Source of the DNA: Chionoecetes opilio
Taxonomy: Eukaryota; Arthropoda; Malacostraca; Decapoda; Majidae
NCBI GenBank assembly: GCA_016584305.1
Contig: JACEEZ010020494.1
Span: 323,511-387,510, forward strand
Direction: 5' to 3'
DNA: 64,000 nucleotides
Each line of letters opens with the position of its first letter. The first letter of the stretch is position 1. The position numbers were made by a program, and so were the translations under genes. The notes beneath the pieces were generated by a model. The model saw only the letters and a list, made by a program, of their open reading frames with translations. It did no database searches and was not told the origin of the DNA. Below, piece after piece: positions 1 through 11,345 of the stretch.

Positions 1-296
1 CTTTACTCTTACCCTTTGCTTTTACTCTTACTATTTACTCTTACTCTTTGCTTTTACTCTTACCTTTGCTTTTACTCTTACTCTTTTATTCCTTACTCTT
101 ACTCTTTACTCTTACTCTTACCCTTACTCTTTACTTTTACTCTTACTCTTTGTACTCTTACTCTTTTATTCTTTACTCTTACCCTTTGCTTTTACTCTTA
201 CTCTTTTACTCTTACTCTTTACTCTTACTCTTTTATTCTTTACTCTTACCCTTTGCTCTTACCCTTACTCTTACTCTTTACCCTTACTCTTTTATT
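1..296. repeat. ACTCTT-type simple repeat array
   Basis: Almost uninterrupted hexamer-like units CTTACT/CTTTACTCTTAC with interspersed CCTTTGCTTTTACTC variants. The array probably continues to the left of the window. The open frames across it encode only Leu/Tyr/Ser/Phe low-complexity peptides and are not genes. Confidence 0.95.
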
Positions 297-490
297 CCTC
301 TATTTTCTCTCTCCTTCCCTCCTTCATTGCCTATCTGTTTCCATCAATCACTTCTTCCTCTCCATTTTTCTTCATTTCTTTTCAACATTTCCTTTTCTTC
401 TTCCTTCCGTTCTCTCTCACACTTCTTTCTTTAAATTAATGTCTCTCTCTTTTTGTTACTAGTTCTCTTTCTAACACCTTTATCTATCCT

Positions 491-514
491 CACTCTCTCT
501 CTCTCTCTCTCTCT
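491..514. repeat. (CT)n microsatellite
   Basis: Perfect CT dinucleotide run lying in the left flank of the ATCC minisatellite. The compact paralogous flank near 14.03 kb has only a shorter, interrupted CT-rich tract here. Confidence 0.9.
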
Positions 515-539
515 TTGTGTCTTCTCTTCATGCTCCTTC

Positions 540-2085
540 ACTCCATCCCTTCTCTGTTCATCCATCCATTCATCCTGCTCTCCCCCATCCATCCATCCAT
601 TCATCTCTTCTCTCCCCCATCCATCCATCCTTCTCTGTTCATCCATCCATTCATCCTTCTCTGTTCATCCATCCATCCTTCTCTGTTCATCCATCCATCC
701 TTCTCTGTTCATCCATCCATCCATCCTTCTCTGTTCATCCACCATCCATCCATCCTTCTCTGTTCATCCATCCATTCATCCTTCTCTCCCCCATCCATCC
801 ATCCTTCTCTGTTCATCCATCCATTCATCCTGCTCTCTCCCATCCATCCATCCTTCTCTGTTCATCCACCATTCATCCTTCTCTCCCCCATCCATCCATC
901 CATCCTTCTCTGTTCATCCATCCATCCTTCTCTGTTCATCCACCATTCATCCTTCTCTCCCCCATCCATCCATCCATCCTTCTCTGTTCATCCATCCATC
1001 CATTCTCTGTTCATCCACCATCATCCTTCTCTGTTCATCCATCCATCCATCCTTCTCTCTCCACATCCATCCATCCCTTCTCTGTCATCCATCCATCCTT
1101 TCTGTCATCCATCCATCATCCTTCTCTCCCCATCCATCCATCCCTTCTCTGTTCATCCATTCCTTCTGTTATCCACCATTCATCCTTGTCTCCCCATCCA
1201 TTCCTTCTCTGTTCATCCATCCATTCATCCTTCTCTGTCTCCCATCCATCCATCCTTCTCTTTCATCCATCCATCTCCTTCTCGTTCACCATCCATCATC
1301 CTTCTCTGTCATCCCATCCATTCTTCTCTTCCATCCATCCATTCCTTCTCTGTTCATCCACCATTCATCCTTCTCTCCCCATCCATCCATCCCTTCTCTG
1401 TTCATCATCCATTCATCCTTCTCTCCCCACCATCCATCCTTCTCTGTTCATCCATCCATTCATCCTTCTCTCCCATCATCCATCTTTCTCATCCATTCAT
1501 CCTTCTCTGTTCATCCATCCATTCATCCTTCTCTCTCCCATCCATCCATCCCTTCTCTGTTCATCTATCCATTCATCCTTTTCTCCCCCATCCATCCTTC
1601 TCTGTTCATCCATCCATTCATCCTTCTCTCCCCCATCCATCCATCCATCCTTCTCTGTTCATCACCATCATCCTTCTCTTCACCACCATCCATCCTTCTC
1701 TGTTCATCCATCCATTCATCCTTCTCTCCCCATCCATCCATCCCTTCTCTGTTCATCATCCATTCATCCTTCTCTCTCCCATCCATCCATCTTCTCTGTT
1801 CATCCATCCATTCATCCTTCTCTCCCCCATCCATCCATCCTTCTCTGTTCATCCATCCATTCATCCTTCTCCCCATCCATCCATCCTTCTCTGTTCATCC
1901 ATCCATTCATCCTGCTCTCTCCCATCCATCCATCCTTCTCTGTTCATCCACCATTCATCCTTCTCTCTCCCATCCATCCATCCTTCTCTGTTCATCCATC
2001 CATTCATCCTTCTCTCCCCCATCCATCCATCCTTCTCTGTTCATCCATCATCCTCTTCTCTCCATCCATCCATCCTTCTACCTTC
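540..2085. repeat. ~49-bp ATCC-rich minisatellite
   Basis: About 1.5 kb built from two alternating half-units: TTCTCTGTTCATCCATCC plus ATTCATCC, and TTCTCTCCCCC plus ATCCATCCATCC. The full unit is about 49 bp and there are roughly 30 copies, with length variation in the inner ATCC runs. The ~600-aa Ser/His/Pro/Ile frames across it in three registers are repeat translations, because every register stays open equally well. Confidence 0.95.
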
Positions 2086-2840
2086 TGGATAAAACCTTCT
2101 ACGCACCACATCTCTTTCCCAATCAAAATACATCTTCTACGTCAACACATCAAACCTTCTGCCCACCCACCACAACCTCCTGCACCACCAAAATTTACAC
2201 TTCCACCACCACACAAAAAAAAAAAACTAGTCAAAAAAAACACTTCTAGCACACACACGACAAAAAAACTTCTAGCAAAAAAACTTAGCCAAAAAAAAAA
2301 ACTTCTAGCACACAAAAAAAACTTTTAGCACACACACACAAAAAAAACTAGCACACCAAAAAAAATACCTTCTAGCCACAAAAAACAACTTCTAGCACAC
2401 AAAAAAAAACTTCTAGCAACACACACAAAAAAAACCTTCTACCTCAAAAAAAATCCTTCTAGCTCAAAAAAAAACCTTCTAGCACAAAAAAAAAAACTTC
2501 TAGCTAAAAAAAAACCTTCTAGCACACACAAAAAAAAAAACTTCTAGCACACAAAAAAAAACTCTAGCACACACACAAAAAACTTCTAGCACACACACAA
2601 AAAACTTCTAGCACACACAAAAAACTTCTAGCACACACACAAAAAAACTTCTAGCACACACACAAAAAAACTTCTAGCACACACAAAAAACTTCTAGCAC
2701 ACACACAAAAAAATCTAGCACACATACACAAAAAAAAACTTCTAGCACACACAAAAAAAAACTAGCACACATACACACAAAAAAAAAAACTTCTAGCACA
2801 CACACACACCAAAAAAAAAAACTTCTAGCACACCCAAAAT
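2086..2840. repeat. CTTCTAGCACAC/poly-A minisatellite
   Basis: About 30 irregular copies of CTTCTAGCACACAC followed by A6-A10, with unit length 18-27 bp. It directly abuts the ATCC minisatellite, and the transition at about 2085-2220 contains degenerate CTTCTA units. An AAAT run (about 2840-2865) closes the array. Confidence 0.92.
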
Positions 2841-2861
2841 AAATAAATAAATAAAAAGTAT

Positions 2862-2960
2862 ATAATCACTCACCCACTACGCAAAAGTCGAGGCATTTCC
2901 CCCGCTTTTTCCCTCACTCCCTTCGCTTACTTTACAGACGAAAGAGACGAGACGCGACAG
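2862..2960 (+). repeat. Right flank module shared with 14.1 kb
   Basis: The stretch with CACTACGCAAAAGTCGAGG and the following CTTTTTCCCTCACTC is a diverged copy of 14136-14205. Together with 453-560 versus 13982-14090 it shows the same locus type with and without the two expanded minisatellites. Confidence 0.75.
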
Positions 2961-3042
2961 AAAAAGTGTTAATTCGCTCGCTTGTTCAATGTATTTTCAT
3001 TAATGCGACGTGCTTGCTAGTGTGTATTTGTGTATCAGTCTT

Positions 3043-3073
<31 letters not shown>

Positions 3074-3090
3074 TGTGGTGTGTGTGTGTA
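3043..3090. repeat. (GT)n microsatellite
   Basis: GT dinucleotide run with two GGT interruptions. Confidence 0.95.
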
Positions 3091-3184
3091 CATAAATTCA
3101 CAATGCTAAGGCTGTGCATGTATTAATATCTTACTCAGCAAAGCCCCATCGCCACAAAGAGAAGAGCAAAACTATCTCGAATTC

Positions 3185-3560
3185 ATGAATACGACATGTG
3201 CTGAAACACCCACAGTCCTTATGAACCTACACACACACACACACACACACACACATCTATGCTCTCAAAATAATCTTGTGTTTATGAATACGACAGACAC
3301 ACTTAATATCAAAAGAAACAGTAAAGAACACAGCCTCTATGAACTTACACACACACACACAGACATAGTTCACACACCACACACACACACACACACATAG
3401 TTTACACATATAAACACAGTTCACACACACACACACACACACACACACAATACACACACACACCTTCAATACTATCAAAAGAATCTTGTGCTCATGAATA
3501 CAAATTAAACTAGGTACAGACACACACCTAATATCAAAAGAAACAGTAAAGAAGCTCCAT
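3185..3560. repeat. (CA)n arrays in a duplicated module
   Basis: Four CA runs (about 3229-3256, 3347-3361, 3371-3400, 3425-3462) separated by unique-looking spacers. The spacer at 3270-3345 (CTTGTGTTTATGAATACGAC ... AATATCAAAAGAAACAGTAA) is repeated at 3488-3556, so the CA arrays grew inside a local tandem duplication. Confidence 0.85.
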
Positions 3561-3930
3561 TATATTAAGCTGCAGATCAATAAAACAGACACTGACCTAT
3601 CCTCACTCCCTCCCGAGCCCATAACTTTCTTTGGATATAAAGTTGAGGAAAACGGACAGACTGAACCTTTGCGAACAGACACCCTGAGATGCCAACTTGC
3701 TGGGTTTTGCAACTTGGCATAAAACAGCTTCTAACTTCTGCTACTGTGACAATCTTTTGTTAAATTCTTGCAAAACTGGAAAACTGTCTCTGCGATGAAT
3801 ATTCTTTAGGCCGTCACGAGCAGAGGTGTGAGTCATGGCGTGAAGATTAATGGTTGGCGCCTCACTTTCAATAATGTTCCATCGAGCACTTGCAGCCACC
3901 ACCACCTTCACTAGCACTATTCCCATGTAT
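3561..3930. other. Unassigned intergenic sequence
   Basis: Ordinary-complexity sequence without a convincing frame, repeat or RNA. A 61-codon minus-strand frame (3741-3926) has no recognisable motif and I do not call it. Confidence 0.5.
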
Positions 3931-4245
3931 AAAGTGAATGGGTTCCTACAGGGCCTTGTTTCTTCACTCCTGCTGCTGCTTTATACCTAATTATGCTGCT
4001 ATTATACCTAAACACATACACCCACACCCACACACTAGGTAAATACAACTAGGTAAATGCACATACATACACACACATCCACACCCCCATATTATAAGTA
4101 GAGTGAATGGGTTCCTACAGGGTCTTGTTTCTCCACTCCTGCTGCTAATTCATACCTAAACACATACAAACACACACACTATTACAGGTAAATATAACTA
4201 GGTAAATACACACACACACACACACACCTACAAAGTCCTACACCT
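3929..4245 (+). repeat. Local direct duplication, ~165 bp
   Basis: AGTGAATGGGTTCCTACAGG through TTTCTTCACTCCTGCTGCTG and the CACACA/AGGTAAATACAACTAGG tail occurs at 3930-4075 and again at 4101-4240 with a few substitutions. Each copy ends in an expanded CA tract. Confidence 0.85.
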
Positions 4246-4565
4246 ACACACACACACATAAACACACACACTCTAAGACATGTATAAGTAGGTCTAGAGA
4301 GCATCTAAGCATCACTGGGGGTCACACAACATCTCCTTTTCATCCTCTCACCTATCACCTTTAGGCCTGTCTGCCACACTACCTTCCCCCCCCCCCCCTA
4401 CAGCAGCCTCCCTTACAGGCACGCCCTTACACTTACAGACACGCCCCTTACACTTAGACACTTCCCTTACACTTACAGACACACCCCTCACAGGCACTTC
4501 CCTTACAGACACCCCTTCCACAAGACTCCTACATGCTACTCTCTCAATAAAGCTAAATATGTCCC

Positions 4566-4612
<47 letters not shown>
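4566..4612. repeat. (CT)n microsatellite
   Basis: Perfect CT run of about 23 units. A short poly-C tract (4386-4398) lies upstream. Confidence 0.95.
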
Positions 4613-4614
<2 letters not shown>

Positions 4615-4895
4615 CCACTACCTTTCTTCTTCCCTACTATTTTCCTCCTCCCTTTCTCACGGCAGGCAAGGCGATGCTAGTGTCTTATTCCCCTAAGCTT
4701 CCCACACACAGCTCATCACAAACCTGATCACAGGCATGCAGGGATCAAAGGCTTCAAAAGGCTTCAAGTGTGTTTAGATGACATTCAAACCCATGATTGG
4801 CAGTGTTGCAGCCCCACACAGATCCTCCTCTCACACACAAGTGGCTGAGGTGCATAATTCGTCCAAGGCCAGCAGGACTCTCATCATGCTGGCTG

Positions 4896-4921
4896 CCATC
4901 CAATCACCACGTCAGAAAGAA

Positions 4922-4952
<31 letters not shown>

Positions 4953-5065
4953 ATAGTAGTAGTAGTAAGTAGTAGTAGTAGTAGTAGTAGTATAGTAGTA
5001 GTAGTAGTATAGTAATAGTAATAGTAATAGTATAGTAAGTATAGTAGTAGTAGTAGTAGTAGTAA

Positions 5066-5154
<89 letters not shown>

Positions 5155-5237
5155 AAGAAAAAAGTAGAGAGCATGCCATCCAGTCCCCACGTCAGAAAGA
5201 AAGAAATATGTAGTAGTAGTAGTAGTAGTAGTAGTAA
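4896..5237. repeat. (AGT)n array in duplicated flanks
   Basis: Two AGT arrays (4923-5155 and 5210-5236), each preceded by a copy of CCACGTCAGAAAGAAAGAA. The longer array has AATAGT and TATAGT interruptions. The poly-Ser, poly-Val and poly-Tyr frames are repeat artefacts. Confidence 0.93.
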
Positions 5238-5791
5238 AGAAAAGTGTGAGGCTACAACAACCTTACATAGAGGAGGAAGAGGATATTGTGGGGGAGTATC
5301 TGTTTGGAGATGGGAATGTGGAAGAAGCAAAAAGATCAATCAACAGTTTTTGGACGACCAGAGAAAAGAAGAGGATAAGCATGAGAAAGAAATAAAAAGA
5401 CAGAATAAGAGAAGACAACTAACTAAAGACCCAGACAACATGAAGAGAAAACATCAGGGAGGGCCGATAAAAAATGCCAGACTCCCGACCCACCACTGAA
5501 CTGAACAGAACACCAAAAGAAACTGTCACACTTGTCACAGGTTAAAATACATGAACTAACCATGGGGGAACTAAGGTAAATTGATCTATTACCCCAGGCT
5601 AACCTAGACGCCTAGCTGGCTCTGTATATACACCGTGCATTTATTCCAATAATTCAGTAGAAATGAATGCAGATGTTGAAGGTGATTGAACAAACCTTGC
5701 ATCCTTTATCCTCCCTCATTGTAGTTTCTGATAGAAATAAGGAGAGATTGTAATGTTCATGTACTTGTATTATTATCTTGTTTACTTTACT

Positions 5792-5959
5792 TTGGAAGAC
5801 TCGGTGGTCAGGTGGTCAGTGCGGAGGGAGCTTTAAAAGGAGGCTAGATAAATTCATGGATGGAGATGAAAGGTGGATGTAGGTAGTTTTAAGTAACAGG
5901 AACTACCACGTGTAGGTTTCGCGGCCTCTTGTAACTTCCTTATTTTCTTATGTTCTTAC
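5792..5959 (+). mobile_element. CR1-like LINE 3' end, copy 1
   Basis: Contains the end of a LINE reading frame (coding for a tail like SFKRRLDKFMDG followed by DERW-type residues and a stop) and a short 3' UTR ending in TTATTTTCTTATGTTCTTA. The same 3' module recurs at 6456, 14717, 17028 and 22134, and terminates the long LINE at 53.45-55.46 kb. Strongly 5'-truncated, as usual for target-primed reverse transcription. Confidence 0.82.
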
Positions 5960-6100
5960 TATGGTTGTTATGGCTACTATGAAATGAAAATAGGAACCCC
6001 ATCCACAACTGAACTGAACTGAACTGAACGTCACCACTCCCCCGCCACTACAGCTGTGGGGCCTGAACGCTGCTCTAGCCTCACTGCACACAGGTCCCAT

Positions 6101-6315
6101 CTATAAGCTTTTTTTTCAATGAGGCAAAAATTCCATTCTATCTTAAGGTCTCATGCTTAAAATTATGACTCTGTTTACCTGATATGTTTAACTATGATAA
6201 AATACAACTGAAATTTAGAAGAACTGCAGTATTCCCTTCTCCTGGCATCAAATATATGAGACAGTAAGCAGCAGGGGGTCAGGAATTTTCACCTTGTTAA
6301 AAAAAAAAAAGAGTA
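6101..6315. mobile_element. MITE, CTATAGTC family, diverged copy
   Basis: Diverged copy of the 217-bp element at 15344-15560. Shared internal blocks include CTTAAAATTATG, CTGTTTACCTGATA and AACTATGATAAAATACA. The termini are degraded, but poly-T at the left and poly-A (6299-6310) at the right still pair. Confidence 0.75.
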
Positions 6316-6455
6316 TATGCCTGCAGGTGTTGGCGATGACACCTTCCCAGAGTGGCTGCAACACCTGCACTGACAACCCTGTCGACCCTGCTCTGGGCGC
6401 CTGAAAGCTTAAATCTTAAACCCCTTGTTTCAGGCTTAATCTCTCGTGATTCTTT

Positions 6456-6753
6456 AAGAACATAAGAAGAACATAAGAAGAACATAAGAAGAACATAAGA
6501 AGAACATAAGAAAATAAGGAAGCTACAAGAGGCCGCGAGACCTACACGAGGTAGTTCCTGTTACTTAATATTACCTACATCCACCTTTCATTCTCATCCA
6601 TGAAACTATCTAGCCTCCTTTTAAAGCTTCTTATGACTCCGCAATAACTACCAGACGACTGAGTCCATTCCAATCATTTACCACCCTATTTGAACGAGTT
6701 TTTCCATTTCCTTTTTAAATCTACGCTTTTCCAGCTTGAATGTTACTCAGTCC
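6456..6753 (-). mobile_element. CR1-like LINE 3' end, copy 2, with TSD
   Basis: Minus-strand copy of the same 3' module. It begins with five tandem AAGAACATAAG 3'-terminal units and reads back into the reading-frame end. It is bracketed by direct repeats of about 29 bp containing CAGGCTTAATCT(C/G)TCGTGA (6427-6456 and 6754-6783), which look like a target-site duplication. Confidence 0.85.
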
Positions 6754-6783
6754 GTTTCAGGCTTAATCTGTCGTGATTCTTAA

Positions 6784-7569
6784 CATTACGGGCCCTGGAA
6801 TGGCACGCAGCAATGGGGCACGACATGACACATTACATGTCACCCACCTCTTCCTCAGTAAACCATGGACAAAACTTGTGCATAATGTGAATAAGAAATT
6901 CCACACACTATTATCAGGCAAGGCATTATCCACCCATACAGCACTATGCCTCTGTCTGGCCCCACAGCTAGCATCACCCTCAGGCCGGCGGTGGTGGTGG
7001 CTCCATCCACAGGCCTCTTGCTGGATCCTTAAGATGTGCAACATAAACTTTGAAGACTGTTCATTTATTACTTTATTTAACAGATAACCATTATCTGTTA
7101 TTATGGTGTCGCAAATTGGTCACTATTATAGGATTTGAAATAAATTCAGTTCTTACAAGCAATAAAAATCTGGTTTTGTGACTTAATGACTTCAATGCAT
7201 ATAACTAAAGCTGATACTAAATCATCATCCATGAATATTTGCATATCACCTGCCATCTAAGTGATCAAGAGGAAACCCTTATTTACTTACTATAAACAAG
7301 CTTTAATATGCTTAAATGTCTCAATGTGCCTGTGAATAAGCCAGGCCGTGCTAATATAGTACCTTACTTCTCTTCTAATAAGAGACACTGTTAGGCTACT
7401 ACACACAACTCATCCACTCAGTTTGTTGCAGCTGATGGGATTCAAGAGTAAGATCTAAAATGCAGAAGATCAATGTAAATACTTCACGGATGAGTACCAG
7501 TCACATGATTCTCCTGCCGGCTATTACAGGTAGGTCACTTTAGTGTTCTTGTAGCAGGATATTATTACC
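6784..7569. other. Unassigned intergenic sequence
   Basis: Ordinary-complexity DNA. The overlapping frames 6763-7044 (minus) and 6773-7087 (plus) are complementary shadows of one another with no recognised motif. I see no gene I can support. Confidence 0.45.
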
Positions 7570-7655
7570 TACATTGCTACAGAAAACTGGAGTTGCCTGT
7601 CAGGAAGAGCATCCGAGGCGTAAAACTCATGCCGCAAATTTAAATGATGAATGCC
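7570..7655 (+). mobile_element. RTE-like LINE/SINE 3' tail
   Basis: Contains TGTCAGGAAGAGCATCCGAG and GCGTAAAACTCATGCC, which match the widely distributed RTE-type 3' tail I know from many invertebrates and fish (CAGGAAGGGCATCCGG...GTAAAA). It leads straight into the 28-bp tandem array, the position where such elements carry their tandem 3' tails. Confidence 0.65.
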
Positions 7656-8019
7656 GACAATACCATTGGAAGCGTATCATCGAGACAATACCATTGGAAG
7701 TGTATCATGGAGACAATACCATTGGAAGTGTATCATCGAGACAATACCATTGGAAGTGTATCATGGAGACAATACCATTGGAAGTGTATCATGGAGACAA
7801 TACCATTGGAAGTGTATCATGGAGACAATACCATTGGAAGTGTATCATGGAGACAATACCATTGGAAGTGTATCATCGAGACAATACCATTGGAAGTGTA
7901 TCATGGAGACAATACCATTGGAAGTGTATCATGGAGACAATACCATTGGAAGTGTATCATGGAGACAATACCATTGGAAGCGTAGCATCGAGACAATACC
8001 ATTGGAAGTGTATCATCGA
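7656..8019 (+). repeat. 28-bp minisatellite, 13 units
   Basis: Unit GACAATACCATTGGAAG + TGTATCATSGA, repeated about 13 times with almost no length variation and a few substitutions (CGA/GGA, GTA/GCG). 28 is not a multiple of 3, so all three frames stay open with the same peptide blocks (ETIPLEVYHR and shifted versions). The frames are repeat translations. Confidence 0.95.
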
Positions 8020-8075
8020 CCGTCTAACCTCATAAGACACTATGGAAAAATCTGACGTCAAACAGAAAGATGACG
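8020..8075 (+). repeat. Dispersed tail module shared with 11.75 kb
   Basis: CGTCTAACCTCATAAGACAC and AAATCTGACGTCAAACAGAA recur at 11745-11812, there also preceded by AGAAGTGTATCATCGG. It marks the other end of the RTE-like tail. Confidence 0.7.
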
Positions 8076-8225
8076 ATGATGATGATTGCTACAGCCACAG
8101 GTATGTTTGTCAGTGTGTATGCACTATTATGTACTATGACTATATATTATTATGATTAGGGCTGGCCTGATCAACCTTTCCAAGCCTCTCTACTCACATG
8201 TAAGTGTTGTAGTAGTTGTAGAAGT

Positions 8226-8245
8226 AGTAGTAGAAATGGTGGTAA

Positions 8246-8335
<90 letters not shown>

Positions 8336-8350
8336 AAGTAGTAGTAGTAG
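8226..8350. repeat. (TAG)n array
   Basis: Nearly pure triplet tract with AGAAATGGTGGTAA interruptions downstream to 8440. Confidence 0.95.
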
Positions 8351-8649
8351 AAATGGTGGTAATAGTAGTATTAGTAGGTATTAGTAGTAGTTGTAGTAGA
8401 AATGGTGGTAATAGTAGTAGTAGTAATAGTAGTAGTACAAATGGTAGAAATACTTGTGAGTAGAGAGGCTTGGATAAAAGATAAAACAGAAGAGGAGGAA
8501 GACAGACGAGGCATGGGTGTAGCAAAAAGAAAATAATAGAAATAGAAAAATAAGAATAACCCGACAGAGCAGTAATGTCATGTCCAAGAAAGATCAACAA
8601 AATAATCAATGCCACACGAGGAGAGGTGAATGAAAATTAAGTTGATCAG

Positions 8650-9340
<691 letters not shown>

Positions 9341-9591
9341 CTTGTGAGTAAAAAGGCTTGACAATGTTGATCAGGCCGCCCTAATCATCCACCCATGGTT
9401 ATGTAAGGCAGAAGAGTAATAACATACGCATATCTATTACATCATGTCAAACACATCACACTGTATAATGGATTCTGCCTCCCCCCCCCCTCCCCCCTTC
9501 CCTGCACCACTCCCCTCCCTCCTCCCTGCACCACCACCACTCAGGTAAAAGCTCGACACACACTTTGGGGCAACTCATCAATATCATGGGT

Positions 9592-9664
<73 letters not shown>

Positions 9665-9683
9665 TAGTAGTTAGTGTTAGTGT

Positions 9684-9763
<80 letters not shown>

Positions 9764-9891
9764 TAGTAGTTAGTAGTTAGTAGTAGTAGTAGTAGTAGAA
9801 ATGGTAGTAGTAGTAGTAGAAATGGTAGTAGTAGTAGCAGAAATGGTGGTAGTAGTAGTATAAATGGTGGTAGTAGTAGTAGAAATGGTAA

Positions 9892-9966
<75 letters not shown>

Positions 9967-10435
9967 AAATAGTAGTAGTAGTAGTAGTAGAAATGGTGGT
10001 AGTAGTAGTAGAAATGGTGGTAGTAGTAGTAGTAGAAATGGTGGTAGTAGTAGTAGAAATGGTGGTAGTAGTAGTAGAAATGGTGGTAGTAGTAGTAGAA
10101 ATGGTGGTAGTAGTAGTAGAAATGGTGGTAGTAGTAGTAGAAATGGTGGTGGTAGTAGTAGTAGAAATGGTGGTAGTAGTAGTAGAAATGGTGGTAGTAG
10201 TAGTAGTAGTAGAAATGGTGGTAGTAGTAGTAGAAATGGTGGTGGTAGTAGTAGAAATGGTAATAGTAGTAGTAGTAGTAGTAGTAGTAGTAGAAATGGT
10301 AATAGTAGTAGTAGAAATGGTAATAGTAGTAGTAGAAATGGTAGTCGTAGTAGTAGTAGTAGTAGTAGTGATAGTAGAAATGGTGGATTATAGTAATAGT
10401 AATAGACTAATAGTAGTAGTAGTAGTAATATAAGT
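9592..10435. repeat. (TAG)n and ~21-bp AGAAATGG array
   Basis: Pure TAG at the left (9592-9795), then ordered units of TAGTAGTAGTAGAAATGGTGG (18-27 bp) from 9796 to 10390. Both strands remain open in several frames (Leu/Pro/Phe and Val/Glu/Met), which is diagnostic of repeat, not gene. Confidence 0.95.
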
Positions 10436-10499
10436 GGTAGTAATATTTTAAGGGGTTCCATACATGCGCCACCCTCGTCACCCAATGGCAGCTTGCAAT

Positions 10500-10690
10500 A
10501 AAAAAAAAACTACTGAAAAATACTAATAAAATATATATATAAATAAAATAATAATAAAAATATATATATAAAAACTATCAATGTATATACTGTATTAGGA
10601 CAACACCATAACAAATCTATAAACTCCTGCGACTACTGCTTTGTAGCTGTATATCACTTCTATTTTTTTACTTTTATTTCTCTATCCGTC
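10500..10690. other. AT-rich spacer
   Basis: Short poly-A and AT/ATAA runs (for example 10531-10575). Nothing else is seen. Confidence 0.6.
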
Positions 10691-10792
10691 AATAACACTA
10701 TAGTCACAACTGCACTAATGTTGCCAGGCGCCATAAAATTTGTAATATATGGCACCTGGCGACATTAGTGCAGTGGCGAACTAGTGTTATTA
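10691..10792. mobile_element. Short hairpin MITE
   Basis: Arms of about 42 nt: AATAACACTA...TGCACTAATGTTGCCAGG and its inverse CCTGGCGACATTAGTGCA...TAGTGTTATT around a 16-nt AT-rich loop. The end motif CCTGGCGACATTAGTGCAGT recurs at 26216-26235. Confidence 0.75.
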
Positions 10793-10865
10793 ACGGTAGC
10801 CTTTCAGAAAAATCTATGTTTCACCTTCAATTAGGCAGAATAATTCAGCACTAAGCTCTATTACC

Positions 10866-11085
10866 ACTAATAGTTTCGATCTGATATGAATACCAAATTT
10901 CACTGCATAGCTTTTCAACATATTACTATTAACTGTATTCCTTCATCATATTCTACAGTTTCCTATTACTACTACTAATTCATTCTTCATTCTTCAATCT
11001 GATATGAAAACCAAATTTCACTACATAACTTATTACTACTACATGCATTCCTTCATCATATTACACATGTTCCTTCCTTTCACAG
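10866..11085 (+). repeat. Local direct duplication, ~115 bp
   Basis: TCTGATATGAATACCAAATT ... ATTCCTTCATCATATT is present at 10878-10955 and again at 10998-11065, slightly diverged. Confidence 0.75.
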
Positions 11086-11345
11086 CTCGTATACAGTGAC
11101 AGAATAACACCCCCACATCACTATGGCCGAGACACATAACGACTCTCTCAGGTTGGCGGCAATAAACACAGCACACATCAAGCCTTTACGATGCACCTTC
11201 TCCACACCTCAAAACTTCATACTGACATACGTGCACATGTTTACGATTGCATGAGCTGTCTGATGCCTCTATCTCTACAAGCACAACAACCAGGCTATTC
11301 CTCATTGATCATGTTATGTGTATATAATAATCAGTAATATATATA

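Noticed and set aside
453..2328. Open frames of ~525-600 codons, rich in Ser, His, Pro and Ile
   Set aside because: All three forward frames are open over a 49-bp ATCC minisatellite; this is repeat translation, not a protein.
7656..8019. CRISPR-like array
   Set aside because: Units are contiguous without unique spacers, and the context is eukaryotic; a minisatellite.
7574..8055. Repeat protein ETIPLEVYHR-type frames
   Set aside because: The 28-bp unit cycles through all three frames, so each stays open for the same reason. No coding constraint is visible.
9763..10485. 240-codon Leu/Pro/Phe-rich minus frame like a membrane protein
   Set aside because: Translation of the TAG/AGAAATGG array; the other strand is open too.
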